Source: an uncultured Flavobacteriaceae bacterium (GTDB taxonomy: Bacteria > Bacteroidota > Bacteroidia > Flavobacteriales > Flavobacteriaceae). Taken from it: a DNA stretch of 32,347 bases. Positions 24,790 to 32,278 of this stretch are shown here, piece after piece. Each line of letters opens with the position of its first letter. Positions within the stretch are counted from its first letter, which is position 1. Under the pieces are notes generated by a model. The model made no database searches and had not been told where the DNA came from. It saw only the letters and a list, made by a program, of their open reading frames with translations. The translations under genes were made by a program, and so were the position numbers. The stretch covers positions 1-32,347 of the forward strand of contig CAJQMT010000043.1 of assembly GCA_905479475.1 (NCBI GenBank), in the 5' to 3' direction.

Positions 24790-24829
24790 AAAACACCGTG
24801 TTTATGAATTTAAACACGGTGTTTTTTTT
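24790..24829 (+). terminator. Intrinsic terminator of ppa
   Basis: AAAACACCGTGTTTA and TAAACACGGTGTTTT form a 15-bp perfect stem around TGAATT followed by a T-run, 20 bases after the ppa stop. It separates ppa from hppA. Confidence 0.95.
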
Positions 24830-24903
24830 GTCTGTAATATTTGTCTATTTTAGGGGGCGTATTTAACCAGATATTTAAAAATTTAAACTAAAAATTATTA
24901 CAA

Positions 24904-27198
24904 ATGGAATTAATTGTAAATTATCTACCCGTCTTTGGGTTGCTGGCGTTGGCTTTTGTGTTTTTTAAAAATGCTTGGGTTTCCAAACAAGAGGAAGGAA
25001 ATGAGAAAATGGCTCGAATAGCGAAAAATATTGCTGACGGAGCGATGTCTTTCTTGAAAGCAGAATATAAAATATTGTCCATTTTCGTGTTGGCTGTAGC
25101 TATTTTGCTTTATTTCAAAGGAACGGCAGAAGAGGGGTCGCATGGTATGGTGGCTGTTTCTTTTTTCGTAGGAGCTATCTGTTCAGCTTTGGCTGGTTTT
25201 ATTGGAATGAAAGTAGCCACTAAGGCAAATGTTAGAACGACGAATGCCGCGAGAACTTCTTTAGGGAGTGCTTTGGAAGTTGCCTTTGCAGGAGGCGCAG
25301 TAATGGGGCTTGGAGTTGTTGGATTGGGTGTTTTAGGATTGAGTGGTTTGTTCATGATCTACCAATCTGTATGGCCTGGTACTGACAATATTCCGATGGT
25401 TTTAAATGTGCTTTCTGGCTTTTCTTTGGGAGCCTCCTCTATTGCTTTGTTTGCACGTGTTGGAGGAGGTATTTATACCAAAGCTGCCGATGTAGGAGCC
25501 GATTTGGTAGGGAAAGTGGAAGCAGGAATTCCGGAAGATCATCCATTGAACCCAGCGACCATTGCCGACAATGTTGGAGACAATGTTGGAGATGTAGCAG
25601 GTATGGGTGCCGATTTGTTTGAATCGTATGTGGGTTCTATTATTGGAACCATGGTCTTAGGAGCCTTGATTGCTACCCCAAATTTTGACGGATTGGGTGC
25701 TGTTTATTTGCCATTGGTATTGGCAGCAGTCGGAATTGTCATGTCTATTATTGGAACGTTCTTTGTGAAAGTAAAAGACGGAGGTTCTCCACATGCAGCT
25801 TTGAACATAGGAGAGTTTGGATCTGCGGGTTTGATGCTGGTTGCTTCTTATTTTATTATTGAGAGCATGTTGGCTGGAACCACTGGTTTGCCATTTGGGT
25901 CGATCGGTGTTTTTTATGCAACGATTGCAGGATTGGTTGCTGGTTTGGCCGTAGGAAAAGTAACCGAATATTATACGGGAACAGGCACAAAGCCTGTAAA
26001 ATCAATCATAGCACAGTCTGAAACAGGTGCTGCTACGAATATTATTGCTGGTTTGGGTGTTGGAATGATGTCTACAGCCATTCCAATTATTCTGATTGCT
26101 GCTGCGATTATTGTATCACATCACTTTGCGGGCTTGTACGGTATTGCCATTGCGGCAGTGGGAATGTTGGCCAATACAGGAATTCAGTTGGCAGTGGATG
26201 CGTATGGTCCTATTTCTGACAATGCAGGAGGGATTGCAGAGATGGCAGAATTGCCAAGTGAGGTGCGTGAACGTACAGATAAATTGGATGCAGTTGGAAA
26301 TACAACAGCCGCCATTGGAAAAGGATTTGCCATTGCCTCTGCTGCTTTGACAGCTTTGGCTTTGTTTGCTGCTTTTATGGAAACTGCAAATGTCAAAGCC
26401 ATCGATGTGTCTCAGCCTAAAATTATGGCAGGATTGTTAGTGGGAGGAATGTTACCATTTGTATTTTCGGCATTGTCTATGAATGCGGTAGGTAGAGCAG
26501 CCATGGCTATGATTGAAGAAGTTCGTCGTCAGTTTCGAGACATTCCTGCTTTGAAAGCAGCTTTGGAGGTCATGCGCAAGTACGACTCTGACATGAGCAA
26601 AGCTTCGAAAGAAGACAGGGCTATTTTTGATGCGGCAGACGGAGTAGCAGAATACGATAAATGTGTAGCTATTTCTACCAAAGCATCTTTAAAAGAAATG
26701 GTATTGCCAGGTGTCATGGCTATTGTAGTACCTGTTGCTGTTGGTTTTGTAGGAGGGCCTGAAATGTTGGGAGGATTGCTGGCAGGGGTAACCACTTGTG
26801 GTGTACTGATGGCTATTTTTCAATCCAATGCTGGAGGTGCCTGGGACAATGCGAAGAAGACTATTGAGGAAGAAGGAAGAAAAGGTTCCGATGCACACAA
26901 AGCAGCGGTTGTAGGAGATACGGTTGGAGATCCTTTTAAGGATACTTCTGGGCCTTCTTTGAATATCTTATTGAAGTTGATGTCAGTGGTTGCTTTGGTT
27001 ATTGCGCCGAGTATTGCGAATGATAGTGCTGTGGCAACTTATGTTGAAGAGAAATTAAATCAGGAACAAGCGATCGAAATGGTCGCGCCTGAGATCAAAG
27101 AGGTAAAAGAAACAAACCAGGCAGAAGAGGTTCTAGAAATTTCTTTTGTGTTGGAGCGTGAAAACATGCAAATCGCTGCAAAAGAGAAAGACTGTTAA
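24904..27198 (+). CDS. hppA: Membrane-bound ion-pumping pyrophosphatase (HppA family), K+-dependent type
   Basis: The 764-residue inner-membrane protein, with about 16 hydrophobic helices, couples pyrophosphate hydrolysis to outward H+ or Na+ transport. The catalytic motifs are complete: [19 protein letters not shown], the metal loop [19 protein letters not shown], and the C-terminal [21 protein letters not shown]. In [11 protein letters not shown] the residue after GNTTA is alanine rather than lysine, the known mark of the K+-dependent subfamily. H+ or Na+ cannot be decided by eye; flavobacterial relatives are reported among the K+-dependent group. After the last helix (IAPSIAND) there is a hydrophilic, charged tail of roughly 55 residues ([13 protein letters not shown]...EKDC), not part of the catalytic core. 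The start ATG fits, [11 protein letters not shown] being a first helix. Confidence 0.94.
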   Translation: MELIVNYLPVFGLLALAFVFFKNAWVSKQEEGNEKMARIAKNIADGAMSFLKAEYKILSIFVLAVAILLYFKGTAEEGSHGMVAVSFFVGAICSALAGFIGMKVATKANVRTTNAARTSLGSALEVAFAGGAVMGLGVVGLGVLGLSGLFMIYQSVWPGTDNIPMVLNVLSGFSLGASSIALFARVGGGIYTKAADVGADLVGKVEAGIPEDHPLNPATIADNVGDNVGDVAGMGADLFESYVGSIIGTMVLGALIATPNFDGLGAVYLPLVLAAVGIVMSIIGTFFVKVKDGGSPHAALNIGEFGSAGLMLVASYFIIESMLAGTTGLPFGSIGVFYATIAGLVAGLAVGKVTEYYTGTGTKPVKSIIAQSETGAATNIIAGLGVGMMSTAIPIILIAAAIIVSHHFAGLYGIAIAAVGMLANTGIQLAVDAYGPISDNAGGIAEMAELPSEVRERTDKLDAVGNTTAAIGKGFAIASAALTALALFAAFMETANVKAIDVSQPKIMAGLLVGGMLPFVFSALSMNAVGRAAMAMIEEVRRQFRDIPALKAALEVMRKYDSDMSKASKEDRAIFDAADGVAEYDKCVAISTKASLKEMVLPGVMAIVVPVAVGFVGGPEMLGGLLAGVTTCGVLMAIFQSNAGGAWDNAKKTIEEEGRKGSDAHKAAVVGDTVGDPFKDTSGPSLNILLKLMSVVALVIAPSIANDSAVATYVEEKLNQEQAIEMVAPEIKEVKETNQAEEVLEISFVLERENMQIAAKEKDC

Positions 27199-27216
27199 CT
27201 TTTTTCTTTGCAGTAT

Positions 27217-27250
27217 AAAAAAGGCTTCTCAATTTTGAGAAGCCTTTTTT
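27217..27250. terminator. Bidirectional terminator between hppA and the nucleoside kinase
   Basis: AAAAAAGGCTTCTCAA and TTGAGAAGCCTTTTTT pair over about 14 bases with flanking A/T runs, between two convergent genes. Confidence 0.95.
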
Positions 27251-27255
27251 GTTTT

Positions 27256-27870
27256 TTAGAACAAACCGTTGATCTGTGCATCTACTTTGTCAATAATACT
27301 TCCTAAATCTTCGGGGTTTTCTACAAAATCTAGGGTATCCACGTCAATGATTAATAATTTTCCTTTGTCGTATTGAGATGCCCAAGCTTCGTAGCGTTCG
27401 TTCAAACGACTCAGGTAATCAATACTAATGGAATTTTCGTAGGCTCTGCCACGTTTGTGAATTTGACCGACCAAAGTTTTGATATCTGCTCTCAAGTAAA
27501 TCAGCAAATCTGGAGGAGTTACTAAATTCTCCATCAAATCGAACAGGGTGTTGTAGTTGTTAAAATCTCGGTTGGTCAACAAACCCATGGCATGGAGGTT
27601 TGGGGCGAAAATTTTCGCATCCTCGTAAATCGTTCGATCTTGGACAATGTTTTTACCGCTTTTTTGAATTTTCAAAATTTGATCGAATCGGTTGTTGAGG
27701 AAAAAAACTTGAAGATTGAAGGACCAGCGTTCCATTTCACTATAAAAATCATCGAGGTAAGGATTGTTGTCTACGGATTCGAAATGAGAATCCCAATGGT
27801 AATGTTTTGCTAAAAGTTCTGTCAGTGTGGTTTTACCGGCTCCAATATTTCCTGCGATGGCAATGTGCAT
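27256..27870 (-). CDS. Deoxynucleoside kinase family protein
   Basis: The 204-residue cytosolic enzyme phosphorylates deoxynucleosides for dNTP salvage. The P-loop AGNIGAGKTTL is at 6-16, the lid/base-recognition region contains DNNPYLDDFY, and the DRS-like motif reads QDRTIYEDAKIF (about 76-87), a signature of the dCK/dGK/dNK family. The RGRAYENSISIDYLSRLNERYE segment is the arginine-rich lid. The length is typical of bacterial deoxyadenosine/deoxyguanosine kinases. Substrate choice cannot be read from the sequence. The stop is close to the hppA terminator; the upstream gene, on the same strand, ends 33 bases before the start, so the two may be cotranscribed. Confidence 0.9.
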   Translation of the reverse strand: MHIAIAGNIGAGKTTLTELLAKHYHWDSHFESVDNNPYLDDFYSEMERWSFNLQVFFLNNRFDQILKIQKSGKNIVQDRTIYEDAKIFAPNLHAMGLLTNRDFNNYNTLFDLMENLVTPPDLLIYLRADIKTLVGQIHKRGRAYENSISIDYLSRLNERYEAWASQYDKGKLLIIDVDTLDFVENPEDLGSIIDKVDAQINGLF

Positions 27871-27903
27871 AAATGTTGTCTTAGAGGTTTAAAGAAGGCT
27901 AAT

Positions 27904-28674
27904 TTAATCATTTTTCTCAATTTTAAAATGATGTAGCGCTGCTCCGTCAAAGATATAAAGATTGTGGTTGGAAAAATAGAAGTCTTTTACTTTTAATGAG
28001 GGAAGTTTTATTTTTTTTGCATGCTGTTTTTCGAGCCAATACAATTCTTGGTTCTGCTGAAGGACAAAACGATTTTCGGACACTTCAAAACGGGCTGTTT
28101 CGGGAATGGAGTATTCGTTGGAAATATTTCCTAAGTAATCATAGACGATGACTGCATCACGACAATGCAAAAACACATTGTTCAAATCTCCTTTTATATT
28201 TCGTATGTTTTTTCCAAAGAAGGGTGGTGAAAAAATAGTGGTTTCTTGTTTTTTATAATTGAAATTTTCCAGTCTACGGGTTTCTTGGTTGAAAAGCCAA
28301 AGGGCATTGCTCGATGCTTTGACGGCAAAAGAAATATTGAAGTCAAATTGTATTTTTTCGATTTCATTCAATCGGTTGTCTAGGAGAATGACGGTATTGA
28401 AATTTTTGTAAAACAGTACAATTTTAAAAGGATTGCGAATGTCAATGGAAAAAATTTCTCCAAGGTTGAGGTTTTGGTAGTTTTCTTGGTTGTTTTTATA
28501 GAATGCTTTGCCTTTTAGGGTATATACATTTTGAAAGGAATCGACTCCAATAAATGTTGTAGCATCGATGGGGGTAGTACGAATGTGATATGCCTTTTTC
28601 TGAGCTTTCAGGAAATGTGAAGAAAGTAGCAGGAGGAAACTAAAAAAAAATGTGACAAATGATTTTGCAAACAT
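27904..28674 (-). CDS. Secreted protein of unknown function, beta-rich
   Basis: I do not recognise this 256-residue protein. It begins with a signal peptide (residues 1-25, hydrophobic FFFSFLLLLSS, ending LKAQ), so it is exported. The mature part is a succession of short beta-prone segments with regular aromatic and aspartate residues (NVYTLKGKAFYKN, LNEIEKIQFDF, NALWLFNQETRRLENFN, AVIVYDYLGNISNEYSI, LYIFDGAALHHFK), resembling blades of a small propeller, an inference only. No lipobox, C-terminal type IX sorting motif or catalytic signature is seen. It lies 33 bases upstream of the deoxynucleoside kinase on the same strand, but its exported nature argues against a direct metabolic link. The ATG at 28674 is the natural start for the signal peptide. 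Confidence 0.72.
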   Translation of the reverse strand: MFAKSFVTFFFSFLLLLSSHFLKAQKKAYHIRTTPIDATTFIGVDSFQNVYTLKGKAFYKNNQENYQNLNLGEIFSIDIRNPFKIVLFYKNFNTVILLDNRLNEIEKIQFDFNISFAVKASSNALWLFNQETRRLENFNYKKQETTIFSPPFFGKNIRNIKGDLNNVFLHCRDAVIVYDYLGNISNEYSIPETARFEVSENRFVLQQNQELYWLEKQHAKKIKLPSLKVKDFYFSNHNLYIFDGAALHHFKIEKND

Positions 28675-28825
28675 GATGAAATTTTGAATTCTAATTGTCC
28701 TCTAAAATAAGTTTTTTTTTGAGATGTTTTGGGGTATGGACCAAGAGAAAATACTTTGAGATGCTTGTGTTTTGTCGATGAAATGAAAACGCATCGAAAT
28801 TGGCTTTAAAAAAATAAGAAACCAC

Positions 28826-28855
28826 TTGTGGTAGTGTTAAAAAAGATTATATTTG
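28826..28855 (+). promoter_or_regulatory. Promoter of tRNA-Asp
   Basis: TTG (28826-28828), a 19-base spacer and TATATTTG (28848-28855) form a perfect flavobacterial promoter. Its spacing equals that of the candidate small-RNA promoter at 18632-18661. Confidence 0.8.
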
Positions 28856-28903
28856 CACCCGCTAACTACAGGAAGTGTTTGTATTGAAATACTCCTCAGC
28901 AAC

Positions 28904-28977
28904 GGTCTGGTAGTTCAGCTGGTTAGAATACCTGCCTGTCACGCAGGGGGTCGCGGGTTCGAGTCCCGTCCAGACCG
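28904..28977 (+). tRNA. tRNA-Asp (anticodon GTC)
   Basis: A 74-nt cloverleaf can be folded. The acceptor stem is GGTCTGG with CCAGACC, the D-arm holds AGCTGGTTA, the anticodon stem CCTGC/GCAGG encloses CTGTCAC (anticodon GTC), the variable loop is GGGTC, and the T-arm is GCGGG-TTCGAGT-CCCGT. The discriminator is G, typical of Asp tRNA. The genome does not encode the CCA (the next bases are CAA), so Cca must add it. Confidence 0.97.
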
Positions 28978-28980
28978 CAA

Positions 28981-29010
28981 AAAAAGTCCTTCTGAAAAGA
29001 AGGACTTTTT
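28981..29010 (+). terminator. Intrinsic terminator after tRNA-Asp
   Basis: AAAAAGTCCTTCT and AGAAGGACTTTTT form a 13-bp stem with a GAAA loop, starting four bases after the tRNA. A one-gene transcription unit. Confidence 0.93.
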
Positions 29011-29019
29011 GTTGGATTT

Positions 29020-29045
29020 TATTTTGGAAGCGCACTTCCAAAATA
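29020..29045. other. Perfect 11-bp inverted repeat of unknown role
   Basis: TATTTTGGAAG and CTTCCAAAATA flank the loop CGCA. It lies directly after the tRNA terminator and before the convergent OB-fold gene end, but has no T-run on either side, so it is not a standard terminator. Confidence 0.6.
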
Positions 29046-29095
29046 GGTGGTCATGTTTCAAAATATTTTGATGTGCGTTTTCTTATAAAACTGGA

Positions 29096-29518
29096 TTATT
29101 CGATGATGCATCCTTTGAGAAGAACATTCATCATTTTTCCATTGCATTGTCCTTTTACAGTAATTTTTTGGCCTTTCGATAGTTTCATGGCAGTTTGTAT
29201 GTGGTCTTCTGCAAAAAAGCATTGGACATCTCCAAAGTATTGATTTCCTTTTAAGGTGACATAAATTTTGTCCATAATATCTCTGTCAATGGCGGTAATT
29301 TTCCCTGTGACTTGAAGTACTTTGTCTTTGTATTTTTCATCTGCTGCAACTCCGTTAGCTTCATAGTCCGCATACAGTTTTATGGCAGAAACTTTCAATG
29401 AAGGTGTTTCAGATGAGATTGCTATTTCTGTTGTTTTTTCATCGTCACTACCATAGGCGATGGTTAAAAATCCTACCACTGCGATAAGGGATGCGATGTG
29501 TCGTAACTTTTTGTGCAT
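29096..29518 (-). CDS. Exported OB-fold (tRNA_anti-like) protein
   Basis: The 140-residue protein has a signal-like N terminus (RHIASLIAVVGFLTIAYG), then a low-complexity linker and a small OB-fold-like domain with YADYEANGVAADEKYKDKVLQVTGKITAIDRD and the ending GQKITVKGQCNGKMMNVLLKGCIIE. This pattern matches the tRNA_anti-like family of short OB-fold proteins common in Bacteroidota, of unknown function, usually envelope or periplasmic rather than tRNA-related. Two cysteines (CFF near 108 and CNG near 124) could pair. It overlaps the end of the upstream membrane-protein gene by 46 bases in a different frame. Confidence 0.72.
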   Translation of the reverse strand: MHKKLRHIASLIAVVGFLTIAYGSDDEKTTEIAISSETPSLKVSAIKLYADYEANGVAADEKYKDKVLQVTGKITAIDRDIMDKIYVTLKGNQYFGDVQCFFAEDHIQTAMKLSKGQKITVKGQCNGKMMNVLLKGCIIE

Positions 29519-29961
29519 TTGGTGCTTGTTTTAAGGGTTGGTAAATTGATTGTATAAAATATGAATGGGGAAAATGTTCCCAATATATAAAAGAGGATGT
29601 CTATCGTATCAAAAGTTCCGGGAACAATTTTGAATAGTTGGCCAATTTCAGACAAAATAGCAATCAAGGGAAGTGAAAAAATATATACGATGTTTTCTTG
29701 ATTGATTTTGTTTTTCCAAATTAGGAGCATCAAAGAGATGTACGAAAATACCCAAAGTCCATCGGGTAATGAATATAAAAGCCAATTCGGCAAATTGGGC
29801 GCGAGTGCTAGTGTAATGGCTCTCAAGTTTGTGATAGGTGTATCTAAAGAGGCTATTGCAAACCATTTGAACATGGTCAAACTCTCTGTCCGAAATGAGA
29901 TGTAAATCAACCCACCGAGTAGGAGGGTCAAAAGATGTCCGAAAAGGGGTTGTTTCTTCAT
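29473..29961 (-). CDS. VanZ-like integral membrane protein, uncharacterised
   Basis: From the ATG at 29961 (MKKQPLFGH) the protein has 162 residues with three to four membrane helices: about 7-25, 65-80, 90-108 and 120-145. The second half reads SEIGQLFKIVPGTFDTIDILFYILGTF, which resembles the conserved end of VanZ-like proteins (an E-Q pair followed by P-G-x-F-D-x-x-D near the last helix). That family has no established enzymatic role. The frame stays open 17 codons upstream, but the preferred start begins just before the first helix. The last residues, a charged tail, are encoded in the overlap with the OB-fold gene; the two may be coupled. Confidence 0.6.
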   Translation of the reverse strand: MKKQPLFGHLLTLLLGGLIYISFRTESLTMFKWFAIASLDTPITNLRAITLALAPNLPNWLLYSLPDGLWVFSYISLMLLIWKNKINQENIVYIFSLPLIAILSEIGQLFKIVPGTFDTIDILFYILGTFSPFIFYTINLPTLKTSTKCTKSYDTSHPLSQW

Positions 29962-30033
29962 AAAGAGACCGAGCGATTGAGAAGTAAGGGCTTTGAAACA
30001 CGAACTTTTCAAGAATTCTACAATCTAAATATA

Positions 30034-30066
30034 CAAAATTAATTTTAGTGTTTGGTTCTAGAACAA
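30034..30066 (-). promoter_or_regulatory. Putative promoter of the VanZ-like/OB-fold pair
   Basis: On the minus strand TTG (30066-30064) is followed after 22 bases by TAATTTTG (30041-30034), within the accepted TTG-N17-23-TAnnTTTG range, about 72 bases before the ATG at 29961. Confidence 0.45.
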
Positions 30067-30296
30067 CAGGAACTGCTGTTTGTGGTTGTTGTTTTTTGAA
30101 TCCATTATTTTTCCCATATCTTCCTGTTTTTTTATGAGTCATTTGAATTTGGGCCAAATTTTCATGGGACTATGGTAGTGGGTAAAAGATTCAAAATTTT
30201 AGTTGAAATAAATGTTTTACTGCTGTTTTTTTTCTAATAATTCAGCAACGAAACGGCTGTCACTTTTTATGTCCTAAAGAACTCATTTGTATTTTT

Positions 30297-30644
30297 TCAA
30301 GTCTTTGGACTTATCGAAATCCAAAAGATCCATGCATTTAAAACCATATAAAAAAAAGCGGGTAAAGTAACCCAAATGTTATCTTTTACTTTTATTCTTA
30401 CAAGTATGCCTGCGAACATTAGCAATGCAAGCCCTAAAGATGAAAAAATGAGCATAAAATTAATTTGAAGGCCTACTAACAAACCTAGGGCTCCTATGAT
30501 CTCTAATAAAACAATGGTCAGCCCCATTTTTTCTAGCCCGAATCGTTTGAATTCGTGTTTCATATGGGGGGTTTTGAAATAGGAATAGGCATATCCGAGA
30601 AAAGAAAGGCTCGAAATTAGGGTAAACAATGTAATCAAATTCAT
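30297..30644 (-). CDS. DoxX-like small membrane protein
   Basis: The 115-residue protein has four membrane helices (about 3-22, 40-58, 62-81 and 91-110) and between the first two the amphipathic stretch MKHEFKRFGLEK, as in DoxX-like proteins of the four-helix type. The function is unknown; related proteins have been linked to oxidative stress handling in some bacteria. The start lies six bases after the stop of the next gene, which encodes a paralogue of the same layout, so the two are probably cotranscribed. No catalytic residues are visible. Confidence 0.68.
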   Translation of the reverse strand: MNLITLFTLISSLSFLGYAYSYFKTPHMKHEFKRFGLEKMGLTIVLLEIIGALGLLVGLQINFMLIFSSLGLALLMFAGILVRIKVKDNIWVTLPAFFYMVLNAWIFWISISPKT

Positions 30645-30650
30645 GTTGTT

Positions 30651-30989
30651 TTAGGAAAGGGATGCATAGGCTACAAAGATACATAGGATTAAAAGAATCA
30701 GAGAGGGCAAATGTTTGCTAAATGGATTCCTGATTTTGAAATGAAAATATTGAGCACTTAGCATCAGAATCCCCATGAGAACAGCTGGAATAAGAACCAA
30801 TTTGGGAACCCAAATGCCTGCAACAAGCAATGTAGCTAAGGCTATTTTTGTGGCGCCTACAAAATTTCGAGTTAAATGAGAAAGTCCAAATTGCTCGAAT
30901 TCTTTTAAGACATTGTGAAACCTAAAAGTCCAAACATAGAGAACGGATAGTGCAATGATAATTTGTGAGAGGTGTATGAGATTTTCCAT
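30651..30989 (-). CDS. DoxX-like small membrane protein, tandem paralogue
   Basis: From the ATG at 30989 (MENLIHLSQ) the protein has 112 residues with four helices and the segment VLKEFEQFGLSHL in the same place as EFKRFGLEK in its neighbour, followed by helices rich in A, L and V and a short C-terminal helix ending VAYASLS. Overall identity between the two looks low, so the duplication is old, or they are diverged partners forming a hetero-oligomer. Upstream codons to 31046 are open but lack a family-like N terminus and are not used. The function is unknown. Confidence 0.66.
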   Translation of the reverse strand: MENLIHLSQIIIALSVLYVWTFRFHNVLKEFEQFGLSHLTRNFVGATKIALATLLVAGIWVPKLVLIPAVLMGILMLSAQYFHFKIRNPFSKHLPSLILLILCIFVAYASLS

Positions 30990-31375
30990 TTTTAGATGAT
31001 TTTTTACGCAGTTGACTTTTCGGAATTCGCTTGGTACTTGTAACAATTTCCTTTGTGAAGGGATTGTTGTACGGTCAGTTGCATCGTTTGAGCATGAAAG
31101 TTACTAAAAAACAAATAAAAAACCACAAGTCCGATACTTCGGAATCCGTGAGTAAGGGCGAATTGGCAATTTTGGAGTTTGTTCTTTGGTTTTGTTGGGG
31201 TTGAAAATATCGGCTTTCATTTTTTTTCCATCGTTTTCTTGGGTGCCAACGTTTTTGTTTCGTAGCGCATTAAGTGCTCTTTCCTTTTTCGATAGCAAGA
31301 TATTTATTTAATGCAATAATGGTTTGAGTATACACCCAAACCACTATTATTTTTATGCATTGCTGTAAGTAGTTT
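30990..31375. other. Gene-poor spacer between the DoxX-like pair and hchA
   Basis: No confident gene. A dyad at 31043-31067 (ACAATTTCCTT against AAGGGATTGT, one bulge) lies upstream of the DoxX-like start. A minus-strand open frame at 31104-31298 begins at TTG and is rich in lysine with an improbable hydrophobic tail; I regard it as chance or a decayed remnant. Confidence 0.5.
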
Positions 31376-32278
31376 TTAATTTAGTTCTTTTAGTAAAGTT
31401 TTAGCTGCTAGTTTTCCTAATTCATTGGATGCCAAAGGACTTGCGCCAGTTATAAGTTTTCTGTCTACACAGACAGTGTTATCAGATTCGGCATTCACAA
31501 TAGTAGCTCCTAAGTTTTTTAACCTTTCGCTTACCCCTAAAGTCATGTGTCCTGGTAAATATCCGATCATTGGAGTCATTTCATCCACAGCATCTGGAAA
31601 CACAGCCATCTTGTATCCATCATAAAGGAATTTTTGATTGTCTAGCGAAGTGGATAATAATGCTCCTGGTCCATGACAAAGTGTAATGGTGAACAAATCA
31701 CTTTGATGTGCCCAATTCAATACCTTACTTACGTTTTTATCTTCTGGAATACCATTCATTACTCCATGTCCGCCTGGTATAAATACAGCAGCATAAGAAC
31801 TGTCATTTGCAAATGAATTCGTGATAAAGTCTGTCAGCTTTTTGGGTTGCTCAAAATTCCTTTTGTATTTATCGTAGATAGCTTTCACATTTTCGTCTTC
31901 ATTAGGGAAAGCCCACATTTCGAATACTACAGGTTTGCCAGTAGGCGTTGCGATTTCAAAATCGAACCCAGCATTTTTAAGGTGTAGCATTGGTACAAGT
32001 GCTTCTACTGGATGGTTTCCTGTAGAAAACATTTTACCATTTTTCATCTCCAAGTTTTTGTGTTCGGTGAAAATCACCAAAATTTTAGACCGCTCTCCTT
32101 GGTATTTAGCGTATGGAATATCTTCAAAGTCTGTTATAGAAACAGTTGCTAAATTCAGCGCTAAATTTGACGGGCTATACGAACCATCAGCTTCTAATGT
32201 GGGTCGTGACATAAGGTAGATTGCTAAGAATATAAGTGCAACTACACCCGCTAGTCCAATTAATATTTTTTTTATCAT
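31376..32278 (-). CDS. hchA: HchA/Hsp31-like DJ-1/PfpI protein with an N-terminal membrane anchor
   Basis: The 300-residue protein has the class I glutamine amidotransferase-like fold of Hsp31: STGNHPVEALVPMLHL with a glutamate at about 92, FIPGGHGVMNGIPED, the nucleophile elbow TLCHGPGALL (Cys201, His202), FPDAVDEMTPMIGYLPGHM and KLITGASPLASNELGKLAAK, following E. coli HchA over its length. HchA is a glyoxalase III and protein/DNA deglycase. The unusual part is residues 1-30, a hydrophobic helix (IKKILIGLAGVVALIFLAIYLM), which E. coli HchA lacks; it may be an uncleaved anchor or signal. The TTG start at 32299 is less likely than this ATG. It may face the periplasm. Confidence 0.85.
   Translation of the reverse strand: MIKKILIGLAGVVALIFLAIYLMSRPTLEADGSYSPSNLALNLATVSITDFEDIPYAKYQGERSKILVIFTEHKNLEMKNGKMFSTGNHPVEALVPMLHLKNAGFDFEIATPTGKPVVFEMWAFPNEDENVKAIYDKYKRNFEQPKKLTDFITNSFANDSSYAAVFIPGGHGVMNGIPEDKNVSKVLNWAHQSDLFTITLCHGPGALLSTSLDNQKFLYDGYKMAVFPDAVDEMTPMIGYLPGHMTLGVSERLKNLGATIVNAESDNTVCVDRKLITGASPLASNELGKLAAKTLLKELN

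Noticed and set aside
28853-29071. Open frame of 72 codons spanning the tRNA-Asp gene
   Set aside because: It is a read-through of the tRNA, its promoter region and the terminator; no coding signal is independent of these.
29648-30142. Minus-strand open frame overlapping the VanZ-like gene
   Set aside because: It lies almost wholly inside the membrane protein in another frame; only its first 40 residues are of any interest and are given as a low-score finding.
31104-31298. Minus-strand open frame, 64 codons, lysine-rich
   Set aside because: It starts at TTG, has no ribosome binding site or promoter, and ends in an improbable hydrophobic tail; I see no family resemblance.
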